From positions 1 to 20,609 of the forward strand of contig DXLM01000058.1 in assembly GCA_019414725.1 (NCBI GenBank): a stretch of 20,609 nucleotides of DNA. The letters are read 5' to 3'. The notes under the pieces are model-generated. The model made no database searches. It was not told the DNA's origin and saw only the letters and a list, made by a program, of their open reading frames with translations. The position numbers were made by a program, and so were the translations under genes. The stretch's first letter is position 1. Each line of letters begins with the position of its first letter. Below are positions 1-9,903 of this stretch, one piece after another. This stretch comes from Bacteroides sp. GTDB lineage: Bacteria; Bacteroidota; Bacteroidia; Bacteroidales; Bacteroidaceae.

Positions 1-26
1 CTTTTGTTTAACTTAATAATTAAAGT

Positions 27-3000
27 ATGAAAGACAGAAAGAATTCAAGTCTGTTGGGACATCGATTAAAATTTCGGTGGCTTTTTCTCTTTAGTCTGTT
101 TGCAGGTCCTCTGCCCCTTTCCTTTGGAGGACAGTCGGCAGTAGCTGCAAACAATATTATTCAGCAACAAAAAATATCAGTGACCGGTAAGGTCGTAGAT
201 AATTTAGGAGAGCCTATTATTGGTGCCAATGTTGTTGTGCAAGGTCAGACAGTAGGTACTATAACCGACATTGATGGAGTTTTTAAGCTGGATGTTCCTA
301 AAGGAGCTAAGTTATTGATTTCATTCATTGGATATAGTTCCAAAACTGTAGAAGTAAAACAATCTAACATTGAAATAGTTTTGGATGATGATTCTCAAAT
401 GTTAGGAGAAGTAGAGGTTGTAGCTTATGGCGTTCAGAAAAAGGTTTCTGTAACTGGAGCTATTTCCAGTGTAAAAGGTGAAGAATTGACAAAAACTCCA
501 ACAGGCTCCATTTCTAATATGTTATCAGGGCAAATGGCAGGTTTGACTACCGTACAGTATTCCGGTGAACCGGGGAGTGATGCAGCGAATATTTTTGTCC
601 GTGGTCAAGCTACATGGAATCAATCTGCTCCTCTTATTCAAGTAGACGGTGTGGAACGTAGTATGAATGATATTGATCCTAATGAAATAGAAAGTATTTC
701 TATATTAAAAGATGCTTCTGCTACGGCTGTTTTTGGTGTACGAGGTGCAAATGGCGTTGTTTTAATTACGACTAAAAGAGGTAAGGAAGGAAAGGCTAAG
801 ATTTCATTTACGACTTCCTCAAGTATTATTGCCCCGACCGAAAGTATTAAAATGGCTAATTCTTATCAATATGCTACTTTTTATAACCAAATAAATACTG
901 GTGATGGTTTGAATCCTACGTTTTCGGATGAAATAATTCAGAAATTTAAAGATGGTTCAGATCCCGTTCGTTTTCCAAGTGTGGATTGGGTAGACTATTG
1001 CTTAAAAGATATGACCCTTCAAACACAGCATAATGTTAATATATCAGGTGGTACAGACCGTGTACGTTATTTTATTTCAGCAGGAGCTTATACACAAGGC
1101 GGTTTATTTAAAGAATTTGACTTGCCTTATAATCTGTCTTATCAATATAATCGTTTCAATTACCGTTCAAATCTAGATATTGACGTAACCAAAACGACAA
1201 CATTATCAATGAATATTGCTGGTAATGTGAATAATGCTTCTAAACCTTATACTGGACAGGGTAGTGCCGGGATGTTAATAAACATGTATTATTCCACTCC
1301 GTTTTCTAGCCCGGGACTTGTCGATGGCAAACTGGTTAATGCAAGTACGGACTATCCGGATTTGAGAATGCCTTTTACTGGTGGTAGCGGCATGGGATAC
1401 TATGGTGGAGGTTTTATGCGAACCAGTAATAACACCTTAAATGCTGATGTCCAATTAAAACAAAAACTGGATTTTATAACTAAAGGATTGTCATTCCATA
1501 TTAAAGGATCATACAATAGTGGTTTTACATCTTATACACAGGCTAGTACTAGTGTTGCAACTTATACTCCTGTATTACAAGAAGATGGTACGATTGCTTA
1601 TAAGAAATATGGACAAAATTCTCAGTTGAAATATGAAGATAAGGATCCGGCTAAATCACGTGATTGGTATATGGAGGCAGCCTTAAACTATGCCCGGGAA
1701 TTCGGTAACCATCATGTTTCAGCATTATTGTTATACAATCAGTCTAAGATATATTATCCTAGTGCATATTCTGATATTCCTCGTGGTATGGTTGGTATAG
1801 TGGGACGTGCAACTTATGATTGGAAAAACCGCTATATGGCAGAATTCAATATTGGATATAATGGTTCCGAGAATTATGCACCCGGCAAACGCTTTGGTAC
1901 TTTTCCGGCCGGTTCTTTTGGTTGGATTGTTAGTGAGGAAAAATTCTGGAAACCTATAAAATCAGTAGTAAGTTTCTTGAAATTTCGTTATACAATCGGT
2001 CTAGTTGGTAATGATAGTTTTGACGGAAACAAGCAACGTTTCCTCTATATGTCTGATCCTTATGTAGTTAATAATTCTTCTTTAATTAACCGTGATGGTC
2101 ATGGTTTTTTGTTTGGTATCAATAATTCCACAGTAAGTCCTGCTGCTTATGAAAATGGAAAGAATAACCAAGATATTACATGGGAAAAAGCGTTGAAAAC
2201 CAATTTGGGTGTAGATGCTAATTTCCTTAATGATCGTTTACGCACTTCATTTGATTATTATCATGAAAAACGTACAGACATTATGTTGAGTGACGGTACG
2301 GCTCCTTCTGTATTAGGATTTACTCCTCCATTGGCTAATCTTGGGGAAATGAGAAGCTGGGGTTGGGAAATCACTTTAAAATGGAATGATCAAATAGGTG
2401 ACAATTTCAGGTATAACGTAGGATTGAATTTGATGTACAATCAAAATCGGGTGGTAGAGAGAAAAGAAGCTCCGCAAAATGAAGAGTATATGTATCAAAA
2501 AGGACGTCGTCTTGGTTCACGCAGTCAATATAAATTCTTTGAATATTATAATTCGGAAACAACCCCTGCTCATTACAAAGAAGTATATGGTACGGATATG
2601 CCAGAACAATTAGTCAGTGATTTAAAAAATGGTGATTGTGTATATGTCGATTTAAATAACGATGGTAAAATAGATTCTAACGATATGTCACGTCAATTTG
2701 GTTTCACAGATGATCCGGAATACATGGCCGGTCTTAATATGGGATTCAGTTGGAAGGGATTTGATGTTTCAATGCAATGGACTGCCGCATGGAATGTAAG
2801 CCGTAGTATATCAAGTGTATTCCGCCAACCTTTTACAGACCGTACAAACTCAGATCAAGGAGGTTTGTTGGAATATATGTTAAATCATACATGGACTCCA
2901 GAGAATCCGAATCCAAATGCGGAATATCCGCGTGCGACATTTATCAACGATACCAATAACTATGCGGAATCAACTTTGTGGGAGAAAGATGCTAAGTATC

Positions 3001-3209
3001 TTCGTTTGAAAAATCTGCAAATTGCTTATAATTTCAATCTTCCGTTTATGAAAAAACTGAAACTGAATACTATGCAGTTAGCGTTAAGTGGATATAATTT
3101 ATTGACCTTTACTCCATATTTTTGGAGTGATCCGGAATCAAAGGCTAGTAATTCTCCCTCTTATCCGCTGACAAAAACATATTCATTGAGTTTGAAACTT
3201 GGTTTTTAA
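27..3209 (+). CDS. SusC-family TonB-dependent outer-membrane transporter, first pair
   Basis: This 1060-residue protein is an outer-membrane beta-barrel that imports oligosaccharides using TonB energy, together with the SusD lipoprotein encoded 18 nt downstream. A basic and hydrophobic signal peptide ends near AVAA (about residues 30-41). A carboxypeptidase-regulatory-like domain follows (about 50-120; VTGKVVDNLGEPIIGANV, GTITDIDGVF, ISFIGY). Next come a TonB-box-like EVEVVAYGVQKK and the plug (about 140-255; QVDGVER, ILKDASATAVFGVRGANGVVLITTKRG). The barrel fills the remainder and ends in Phe, as expected for BAM-dependent insertion. A calcium-loop-like DLNNDGKIDSND starts near residue 875. 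The ATG at 27 fits the signal peptide; only 26 nt upstream are visible, so the promoter and any preceding regulator lie outside the window. Substrate is inferred only from the pectin enzymes downstream. Confidence 0.96.
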   Translation: MKDRKNSSLLGHRLKFRWLFLFSLFAGPLPLSFGGQSAVAANNIIQQQKISVTGKVVDNLGEPIIGANVVVQGQTVGTITDIDGVFKLDVPKGAKLLISFIGYSSKTVEVKQSNIEIVLDDDSQMLGEVEVVAYGVQKKVSVTGAISSVKGEELTKTPTGSISNMLSGQMAGLTTVQYSGEPGSDAANIFVRGQATWNQSAPLIQVDGVERSMNDIDPNEIESISILKDASATAVFGVRGANGVVLITTKRGKEGKAKISFTTSSSIIAPTESIKMANSYQYATFYNQINTGDGLNPTFSDEIIQKFKDGSDPVRFPSVDWVDYCLKDMTLQTQHNVNISGGTDRVRYFISAGAYTQGGLFKEFDLPYNLSYQYNRFNYRSNLDIDVTKTTTLSMNIAGNVNNASKPYTGQGSAGMLINMYYSTPFSSPGLVDGKLVNASTDYPDLRMPFTGGSGMGYYGGGFMRTSNNTLNADVQLKQKLDFITKGLSFHIKGSYNSGFTSYTQASTSVATYTPVLQEDGTIAYKKYGQNSQLKYEDKDPAKSRDWYMEAALNYAREFGNHHVSALLLYNQSKIYYPSAYSDIPRGMVGIVGRATYDWKNRYMAEFNIGYNGSENYAPGKRFGTFPAGSFGWIVSEEKFWKPIKSVVSFLKFRYTIGLVGNDSFDGNKQRFLYMSDPYVVNNSSLINRDGHGFLFGINNSTVSPAAYENGKNNQDITWEKALKTNLGVDANFLNDRLRTSFDYYHEKRTDIMLSDGTAPSVLGFTPPLANLGEMRSWGWEITLKWNDQIGDNFRYNVGLNLMYNQNRVVERKEAPQNEEYMYQKGRRLGSRSQYKFFEYYNSETTPAHYKEVYGTDMPEQLVSDLKNGDCVYVDLNNDGKIDSNDMSRQFGFTDDPEYMAGLNMGFSWKGFDVSMQWTAAWNVSRSISSVFRQPFTDRTNSDQGGLLEYMLNHTWTPENPNPNAEYPRATFINDTNNYAESTLWEKDAKYLRLKNLQIAYNFNLPFMKKLKLNTMQLALSGYNLLTFTPYFWSDPESKASNSPSYPLTKTYSLSLKLGF

Positions 3210-3227
3210 TCTTAATAATGCAATCAA

Positions 3228-5204
3228 ATGAAAAAATATAATAAATGGATTTTTAATGTTGCTTCAGGACTGGCTCTGACATCTGTCATCGCTACTTCAT
3301 GTGTCGATGAGATTAAGTTTGGCAACTCTTTTTTGGAAAAGGCTCCGGGAGGTTCGGTTACAAAAGATACAGTATTTAATAATGCTGAATATACCCGACA
3401 ATTTCTGACTAATCTTTATGGCATGCAATATTATGGGCTTCCATATAAGAATGTGGCTAATCAGGAAAGTTCCAATCAATATGTAGGCAAGCCTGAAGCT
3501 TTAACAGATTTGTATGTTTTCACTTATCCGTCATGTGGAATCTCAGGACCATATTATAAAGGTACTCACACTGCCAATTATGGTAAACGTTCTGATAAAT
3601 TTGATTATTTAAGAAATAATGTCTGGGAAGCTGTACGTGGAGTATGGATGTTGATTGAGAATATTGATAATGTACCGGGGCTAGGGGAAGATGAAAAAGC
3701 TTCTATGGTGGCACAGGCGAAATGTATTCTTGCTTCCCGTTATTTTGATGTATTTCGTCATTATGGTGGCATTCCTTTAATTAAAGGTACATTCAGTGGA
3801 ACGGATACAAGCTATGAAATGCCTCGTAACAGTGTGGAAGAAACAGTGAATTATATGGTACAATTGCTGGATGAAGCTGCTGCTGTACTTCCTTGGACTG
3901 TAGAAACACCTGCATCTGAATCCGGACGTTGGACTAGAGCGGCAGCTTTAGCTTATAAATGTCGTATTCTTCAATTTGCAGCCTCACCTTTATTTAATTC
4001 CGACCAGCCTTATTACCCGGGAGCGACAGGCAATCCTGCTATTTGGTATGGTGGTTATAAACCGGAACTATGGGATCGCTGTCTGGAAGCGTGTGAACAA
4101 TTCTTTAATGAACTGGCTTCTAAAGGTGGATATAGTTTACAGCAGGCGAAAGGTACTCGTCCAGAAGATTATCGTTTGGCATATCGTGCAGGCTATGCTA
4201 ATTTGGATAGCCCGGAAGTATTGATAAACACACGTGTAATTGATATTGATGCATTCAAATCAAGTCATTATAATTGGCACCAATGGGGAGATCCTCTTAT
4301 GAGCATTCATCGTGGTTACAGTCCTACACAAGAATATATGGAAATGTTCCCTTGGAAAGATGGTACGCCGTTTGATTGGGATAAGGCCAAAAGTGAAGGA
4401 AAACTGGATGAAATGTTTTTGAAAGGAACGGGCACAACCAGTGACGGACTGATAAATATAGAATTGACCCGTGACCCGCGTATGTATGAAGAAATCATTG
4501 TAAACGGTCAGCAAGAATCTTTGGATTGGACCACAGGAAATATGTCAGGTTATTGTTTTGAATCGTGGTTGGGGGGAAAGAGTGCCGGCAATGGTCCTAC
4601 CAGTCAAACAGGTTCATTTGCTACGGGATATGCACCTATCAAATTCTTAATGGGAAACGATATGCTGCGTAGATATGTACATTGGCCTTGTATCCGTATA
4701 GCTGAACTGCATTTAATTTATGCGGAAGCATTGTGTCAAAGTTCACGAGGCAGTATGGATAAAGCTATAGCTCAAGTAGATATTGTACGTGCACGTGTAG
4801 GAATGAAAGGATTGGCAGAATGTAATCCGGATAAAAATTTACAAAGTAACAAGGATGCTTTTATCGAAGAACTTCTTCGTGAACGTGCTTGTGAGTTAGG
4901 TATGGAAGATGCACGCTTCTTTGACTTGATTCGCTATAAACGAGCAGATATATTTGAAAAACAATTGCATGGACTTTTCATTTATCGTTTGGATGACAAC
5001 GGAGTACGAAGAGATTTGCCTTGGCGTGGAAACGATGAAGGGAAGATGGCTTATCCGACCCATTTTGAATATGAAAAATTTGAATTGAATAACCCAACTC
5101 GTTATTGGTGGACAAATGGATTTGACCCTAAATGGTATCTTTCTCCATTCCCGTCAACAGAAGTTAATAAAGGATACGGGCTTGTTCAAAATCCCGGATG
5201 GTAA
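3228..5204 (+). CDS. SusD/RagB-family glycan-binding lipoprotein, first pair
   Basis: This 658-residue surface lipoprotein caps the preceding SusC barrel and captures glycan. The lipoprotein signal ends VIATSC, with lipidated Cys25 followed by acidic residues (VDE). The SusD-like helical region is seen as FLTNLYGMQYYG, NVWEAVRGVWMLIENIDNV and the TPR-like ASRYFDVFRHYGGIPLI. The RagB/SusD C-terminal half is seen as RIAELHLIYAEALCQ, VDIVRARVGMKG and LLRERACELGMEDARFFDLIRYKR. The protein ends in the family's typical NPGW. It is somewhat longer than many SusD proteins (often 500-600 residues). The short 18 nt gap after susC indicates one transcript. The ligand cannot be read from the sequence. 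Confidence 0.95.
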   Translation: MKKYNKWIFNVASGLALTSVIATSCVDEIKFGNSFLEKAPGGSVTKDTVFNNAEYTRQFLTNLYGMQYYGLPYKNVANQESSNQYVGKPEALTDLYVFTYPSCGISGPYYKGTHTANYGKRSDKFDYLRNNVWEAVRGVWMLIENIDNVPGLGEDEKASMVAQAKCILASRYFDVFRHYGGIPLIKGTFSGTDTSYEMPRNSVEETVNYMVQLLDEAAAVLPWTVETPASESGRWTRAAALAYKCRILQFAASPLFNSDQPYYPGATGNPAIWYGGYKPELWDRCLEACEQFFNELASKGGYSLQQAKGTRPEDYRLAYRAGYANLDSPEVLINTRVIDIDAFKSSHYNWHQWGDPLMSIHRGYSPTQEYMEMFPWKDGTPFDWDKAKSEGKLDEMFLKGTGTTSDGLINIELTRDPRMYEEIIVNGQQESLDWTTGNMSGYCFESWLGGKSAGNGPTSQTGSFATGYAPIKFLMGNDMLRRYVHWPCIRIAELHLIYAEALCQSSRGSMDKAIAQVDIVRARVGMKGLAECNPDKNLQSNKDAFIEELLRERACELGMEDARFFDLIRYKRADIFEKQLHGLFIYRLDDNGVRRDLPWRGNDEGKMAYPTHFEYEKFELNNPTRYWWTNGFDPKWYLSPFPSTEVNKGYGLVQNPGW

Positions 5205-5244
5205 TAACTAATGAATACTTCAATTACAATTTGAATTAATTATT

Positions 5245-8094
5245 ATGAGAAAAAATAGATTAATTATTCCGGCACTCCTTGCTTTTTTGAGTATGCAAGG
5301 GTATGCACAGGAACTCAATGATAGCATAACTTCCGGTAAGCCGGCAAAATATTCCGATGAAGTTGTAGAAATCGGATATCATAAAGCTCAATGTCTGGAA
5401 GAATCTACCTCATCAATTTCTACCGTATATAATGAAGATTTCAATAAGCGTAGTGCTAAAAATATAGCTAATTCGCTTTTTGGATATGGTACAGGGTTGA
5501 CTACTTTGCAAGGTAGCGGACGATATGCAGATGCCGAACCTACATTTTTTATTCGTGGTCTACAAAGTTTATCCACTAATAATCCGTTAATATTGGTAGA
5601 CGGTATTGAACGTGATATTACAGATGTCACTCCTGAAGAGGTAGAAACTGTCACTATATTGAAAGATGCTGCTGCAGTAGCAATTTACGGGCATAAAGGT
5701 ATAAATGGTGTAGTAAATATTACTACCAAACGTGGTATTTATAATACACGTGAAATCAAGTTTACTTATGATCATGGTTTCGGTTGGCAAGCACGCAAGC
5801 CCAAGTTTGTAGACAGTTATTCTTATGCAAATGCCATGAATGAAGCATTGGCAAATGACGGGTTAACAGCGCGTTATACACAAGATGAATTGAACGCATT
5901 TCGTAGTGGTCAATATCCATATCTGTATGCTAATGTGGATTGGCTTGGAGAAACTTATCGCGATATGGATGCTACCAATATATATAATATAAGTTTCCGA
6001 GGTGGGGCAAGCAAATTCCGTTATTATGCTATGGCTAACTTGACTACTAATAAAGGGTTTATTGCCAATCCTTATATGAATGATGGATATTCTACACAGG
6101 ACCAATACTCCAGAGCCAATTTACGTACTAATTTGGATATTGATCTGACAGAAAAAACAAAATTGAAATTAAATGTATTAGGTATCCTGTCAGAAACTAG
6201 AACTCCGGGAGCGAATGGTCAGGGAGGTGCTAATTTATGGGATATGATTTATACTTTACCTTCCGCTGCTTTTCCCGCTCGTTTGGAAAATGGTACATGG
6301 GGAGGTAGTGCGACTTGGGCTGGGACCAAAAATCCTTTAGCTGTATCACAAGCAGCGGCTTACACAAAGTTCCACGAACGTACATTGTTCGCTGATATGA
6401 CGCTGACCCAGGATTTATCATCTATAACTCCAGGACTAGGAGCAAGCGGTATGTTATCTTATGATAACTATGCCCAATATTGGGAAAATCATTCTAAAAC
6501 TTTTGTTTATGGTAGTAATTCGGTAACTGCATGGGAAAATGGTGTACCTTCAAGTACGACTTATTATACTGATGGTAAAGAAAGTTCGATGAGTAGTGAT
6601 GCTAAATGTATTGCATTTACACGGGTATTCAATTTTGCAGCAACTTTATTTTATGACAAACAGATAAATAAGGACAATAAAATTTATAGTCAATTAAAAT
6701 GGGACTATGAATACCGTAATACCAAAGGGACCGATCAGACCTGGTATCGTCAGAATGCCTCTTTCTATACTCATTATGGATACAAAGATAAATATTTTGC
6801 TGATTTGAGTGTAGTTGCTTCAGCGTCTAATAAATTGGCACCAGGACACCAATGGTCTATATCTCCCACTGTTGGCTTAGCTTGGGTCATGTCAAAAGAA
6901 AATTTCATGAAAGATCTTTCTTGGATTAATTTTATGAAACTGAGGGCTTCGTTTGGTGTCATTAATACCGACCGTCTTCCGTTGGATGATGACAGTGAGG
7001 TTACTAACTATTGGGAACAAACATATGGTGGCGGTGGTTATTATCCATTTGATACAAATTATTCTGTAGGAACGCAAAGTTGGTCATTAGGTCGTTTGGC
7101 TTCTTTGAATTCTACTCATGAAAAAGCATATAAATATAATTTGGGTTTAGATGCCAGTATGTTCAATGGGTTGGACGTATCTTTTGATGCTTATTATGAA
7201 AGACGTTCAGATATTTGGGTGTCTTCAAGCGGTCATTATTCAAGTGTCTTAGGATTTACTGCTCCTTATGAGAATGGTGGTATTGTCGATAGTTGGGGAG
7301 TTGAAATTGGTGCTAATTATCGTAAAAAAATTGCTGACATTACTTTAAATATAGGAGCCAATTTTGCTTTAGCCAAAAATGAGATTATCGAGCAAATGGA
7401 AGAACCGCGTATGTATGATAATCTTATAACTACAGGTAAGCCTCTGAAGCAAACTTATGGTATGGAAGTTATCGGATATTTTAAGGATCAAGCTGACATT
7501 GAGAATAGTCCTAAACAGTCATTTGGTGATGTAAAACCTGGTGATATAAAATATAAAGATGTTAATGGTGACAATATTATTGATGCGAATGATAAAGTTG
7601 CTATAGGACATAGTACTACTGCTCCTGAAATTTACTATTCATTCAATTTGGGAGCAGAATGGAAAGGGTTAGGCTTTGATGCTATGTTCCAAGGGACAGG
7701 AAGATATTCTGCTGTATTAAATACGAAGAGTTTATACTGGCCGTTAATAAATAATACAACGATTTCACAGGAATATTATGATAACCGGTGGACTCCAGAA
7801 AATCAAGATGCTAAATATCCTCGTTTGAGTTCTCAAAGTAATGAGAACAATTATCAAACTAATACTTTGTGGTTGGCAGACCGCTCATTTTTGAAACTTC
7901 GTTCAATAGAGTTGTATTACAAGTTTCCACAAATATGGGTAAAGAAAAGCAAGATATTGAGCAATGCAAAGATTTATGTGAGAGGTGTTGATCTTTTGTG
8001 CTTTGATAAGATTAATATTGCCGATCCCGAAGTTTATGGAGCGACTTATCCTTTAACTCGTAGTGTAGTGGCTGGATTAACTATCGGCTTTTAA
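5245..8094 (+). CDS. SusC-family transporter without the N-terminal regulatory-like domain, second pair
   Basis: This 949-residue TonB-dependent transporter forms the second SusC of the run. The signal peptide ends QGYAQ (about residue 21). After roughly 20 linker residues the protein goes straight into a TonB-box-like segment (DEVVEIGYHKAQ) and the plug (about 50-165; FFIRGLQSL, ILVDGIERDITDVTPEEVETVTILKDAAAVAIYGHKGINGVVNIT, read in overlapping blocks). It therefore lacks the carboxypeptidase-regulatory-like domain that the first SusC has. The barrel ends VVAGLTIGF with C-terminal Phe. A calcium-loop-like DVNGDNIIDAND starts at residue 772. It begins 40 nt after the first susD and ends 22 nt before the second. 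I take the missing domain as a true architecture, because the signal peptide is intact and directly upstream. Confidence 0.95.
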   Translation: MRKNRLIIPALLAFLSMQGYAQELNDSITSGKPAKYSDEVVEIGYHKAQCLEESTSSISTVYNEDFNKRSAKNIANSLFGYGTGLTTLQGSGRYADAEPTFFIRGLQSLSTNNPLILVDGIERDITDVTPEEVETVTILKDAAAVAIYGHKGINGVVNITTKRGIYNTREIKFTYDHGFGWQARKPKFVDSYSYANAMNEALANDGLTARYTQDELNAFRSGQYPYLYANVDWLGETYRDMDATNIYNISFRGGASKFRYYAMANLTTNKGFIANPYMNDGYSTQDQYSRANLRTNLDIDLTEKTKLKLNVLGILSETRTPGANGQGGANLWDMIYTLPSAAFPARLENGTWGGSATWAGTKNPLAVSQAAAYTKFHERTLFADMTLTQDLSSITPGLGASGMLSYDNYAQYWENHSKTFVYGSNSVTAWENGVPSSTTYYTDGKESSMSSDAKCIAFTRVFNFAATLFYDKQINKDNKIYSQLKWDYEYRNTKGTDQTWYRQNASFYTHYGYKDKYFADLSVVASASNKLAPGHQWSISPTVGLAWVMSKENFMKDLSWINFMKLRASFGVINTDRLPLDDDSEVTNYWEQTYGGGGYYPFDTNYSVGTQSWSLGRLASLNSTHEKAYKYNLGLDASMFNGLDVSFDAYYERRSDIWVSSSGHYSSVLGFTAPYENGGIVDSWGVEIGANYRKKIADITLNIGANFALAKNEIIEQMEEPRMYDNLITTGKPLKQTYGMEVIGYFKDQADIENSPKQSFGDVKPGDIKYKDVNGDNIIDANDKVAIGHSTTAPEIYYSFNLGAEWKGLGFDAMFQGTGRYSAVLNTKSLYWPLINNTTISQEYYDNRWTPENQDAKYPRLSSQSNENNYQTNTLWLADRSFLKLRSIELYYKFPQIWVKKSKILSNAKIYVRGVDLLCFDKINIADPEVYGATYPLTRSVVAGLTIGF

Positions 8095-8116
8095 TTGTTG
8101 AACTTAAATTAAAAAC

Positions 8117-9820
8117 ATGATTATGAAAATCAAAAAAATAGTGAGCGGAATAGCATGTATGGTAACTTTGGCTGCATGTAATCTGGATTATCACGAATAT
8201 GCCAATTACGGAAAAGACTATATAGATGAAAGTTATGAAAATGTAATTGGTATGATTACCAATGTTTATTCCATATTAGACTATGACTTTGGCCAAACAT
8301 ATAAAGGTGGAATGCTGGCATCTGCTTGTGATGAAGCTGAATATGCTTATACAAACAATGATATATGTGATTTTGTAAACGGATCTTGGAGCCCGGCTAA
8401 TCCAATGTCTAACATCTGGTCTAGTAGCTATAAAGCAATTCAGATATGTAATCAGTATCTGGCTGAATTTCAAGGATTGACATTTGATGAGCTAAAATTG
8501 AATGATGACTATCGTGCACAAATGTTCCGTTATACCAACAGTTTCAAGGAAGCTCGTTTTTTGCGTGCATATTTTTATTTTAATTTAGTACGTGCTTATG
8601 GAGATGTTCCATATTTTACAGAAATGGTAACTACAGATCAAGTAAACAGTCTGACACGCACCCCTGCACAGGAAATTTTTAACGCCATTATAGCAGAATG
8701 TGACAAATTATCTACAGAATTACCTGCAGACTATACAAAACTTGGATTGGACGGAATTGCCCCAGCAGAGAACGGTCGTGTTACTTGTTATGCAGCTTTG
8801 GCATTAAAAGCACGTGCTGCTTTATATGCTGCCAGTCCATTATTTAATCCGGAAAATAACAAAGATTTGTGGCGTAGAGCGGCTGAAGCTAATAAAGAGG
8901 TAATTGAAACTTGTACAGCTAATGGTTTTAAATTAAGTAAATATTCAGAATTGTGGGGACCTAACAACTGGTCAAATAATGAAATGATTTTTGTTCGTCG
9001 ATATAATGGTAACATCAGCACATTGGAAGAATATAATTTTCCGATGGGAGTGCCAGGTGGAAACTCCGGTAATTGCCCAACACAAAATATGGTTGACGCC
9101 TATGAAATGAAAGCTACTGGAAAAATGTGGAATGAAACAGGAAGTGGTTATGACGCTTCTAATCCATATGCCGGACGTGATCCACGTTTCGATATGACTA
9201 TTGTAAAGAATGGAGATACAAAATGGCCGTCAAAGAATGCCAATCCTATTGAAACTTTTTATGGAGGTTTAAATGCTGAACCTCTTTCAGGTGCAACCCC
9301 TACCGGATATTATTTGAAAAAATATTTGGATTCAGCCATTGATCTGAGTGCTAATAGTACAACAAAAACCAGCCGCCATTCATGGATCACTTATCGTTTA
9401 GGAGAATTTTACTTAAACTATGCAGAAGCCATATTCCAATATACGGGTTCTGCTGATAATGCTGGTGAATTCGGAATGACAGCTTGTGAAGCGGTAAATA
9501 TCATACGTAATCGTACTGATGTTAAAATGCCGGAATTTCCAACAGGTTTGTCGGCAGATGCCTTTTGGAATAAATATCAGAATGAGCGCATGGTAGAATT
9601 GGCTTTTGAGGGACATCGTTTTTATGATCTGAGAAGATGGAAAGATGGTGATAAATTAAAGAGCATCATAGAAATGAAACTTACAAAAAATGAGAATGGT
9701 ACTATCACTTATAAACGAAATGTTGTCAATCGTGTTTGGGATGATAAAATGTATCTTTTCCCAATTCCACAATCGGAACGTATGAAAAACCCTAATTTGT
9801 CTCAAAACGCAGGATGGTAA
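8117..9820 (+). CDS. SusD/RagB-family glycan-binding lipoprotein, second pair
   Basis: This 567-residue surface lipoprotein partners the second SusC. The lipoprotein signal ends VTLAAC (Cys21 counting from the first Met). The reading begins Met-Ile-Met; the second Met, at 8123, gives a more usual MKIKKIV signal peptide and may be the true start. SusD features are the helical IWSSSYKAIQICNQYLAEF, ARFLRAYFYFNLVRAYGDVPYF, RLGEFYLNYAEAIFQY, AVNIIRNRTDVKMPEF, NERMVELAFEGHRFYDLRRW and the terminal PNLSQNAGW. Length matches the family. The sequence clearly differs from the first SusD, so this is not a recent tandem duplication. A strong terminator starts 17 nt after the stop. Confidence 0.95.
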   Translation: MIMKIKKIVSGIACMVTLAACNLDYHEYANYGKDYIDESYENVIGMITNVYSILDYDFGQTYKGGMLASACDEAEYAYTNNDICDFVNGSWSPANPMSNIWSSSYKAIQICNQYLAEFQGLTFDELKLNDDYRAQMFRYTNSFKEARFLRAYFYFNLVRAYGDVPYFTEMVTTDQVNSLTRTPAQEIFNAIIAECDKLSTELPADYTKLGLDGIAPAENGRVTCYAALALKARAALYAASPLFNPENNKDLWRRAAEANKEVIETCTANGFKLSKYSELWGPNNWSNNEMIFVRRYNGNISTLEEYNFPMGVPGGNSGNCPTQNMVDAYEMKATGKMWNETGSGYDASNPYAGRDPRFDMTIVKNGDTKWPSKNANPIETFYGGLNAEPLSGATPTGYYLKKYLDSAIDLSANSTTKTSRHSWITYRLGEFYLNYAEAIFQYTGSADNAGEFGMTACEAVNIIRNRTDVKMPEFPTGLSADAFWNKYQNERMVELAFEGHRFYDLRRWKDGDKLKSIIEMKLTKNENGTITYKRNVVNRVWDDKMYLFPIPQSERMKNPNLSQNAGW

Positions 9821-9837
9821 TAGAATAAACGTACAAT

Positions 9838-9874
9838 AAGAGGATGCATCAATATGTATAAAGCATCCTCTTTT
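9838..9874 (+). terminator. Rho-independent terminator after the tandem susCD run
   Basis: A perfect 10-bp stem (AAGAGGATGC at 9838-9847 pairs with GCATCCTCTT at 9863-9872) has a 15-nt loop and runs into four T residues. It lies between the second susD stop and the NigD-like gene. It should end most transcription of the susCD run or reduce read-through to the next gene. Confidence 0.8.
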
Positions 9875-9903
9875 ACCTTTAAATTATAATTTATAGAAAT
9901 GTC

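Noticed and set aside
3976..4224. Plus-strand frame of 82 codons inside the first susD
   Set aside because: Out-of-frame shadow of a clear SusD gene.
5205..5244. TACAATTTG as a -7 promoter box before the second susC
   Set aside because: One base too long for TAnnTTTG and no -33 box; a continuous transcript is more likely.
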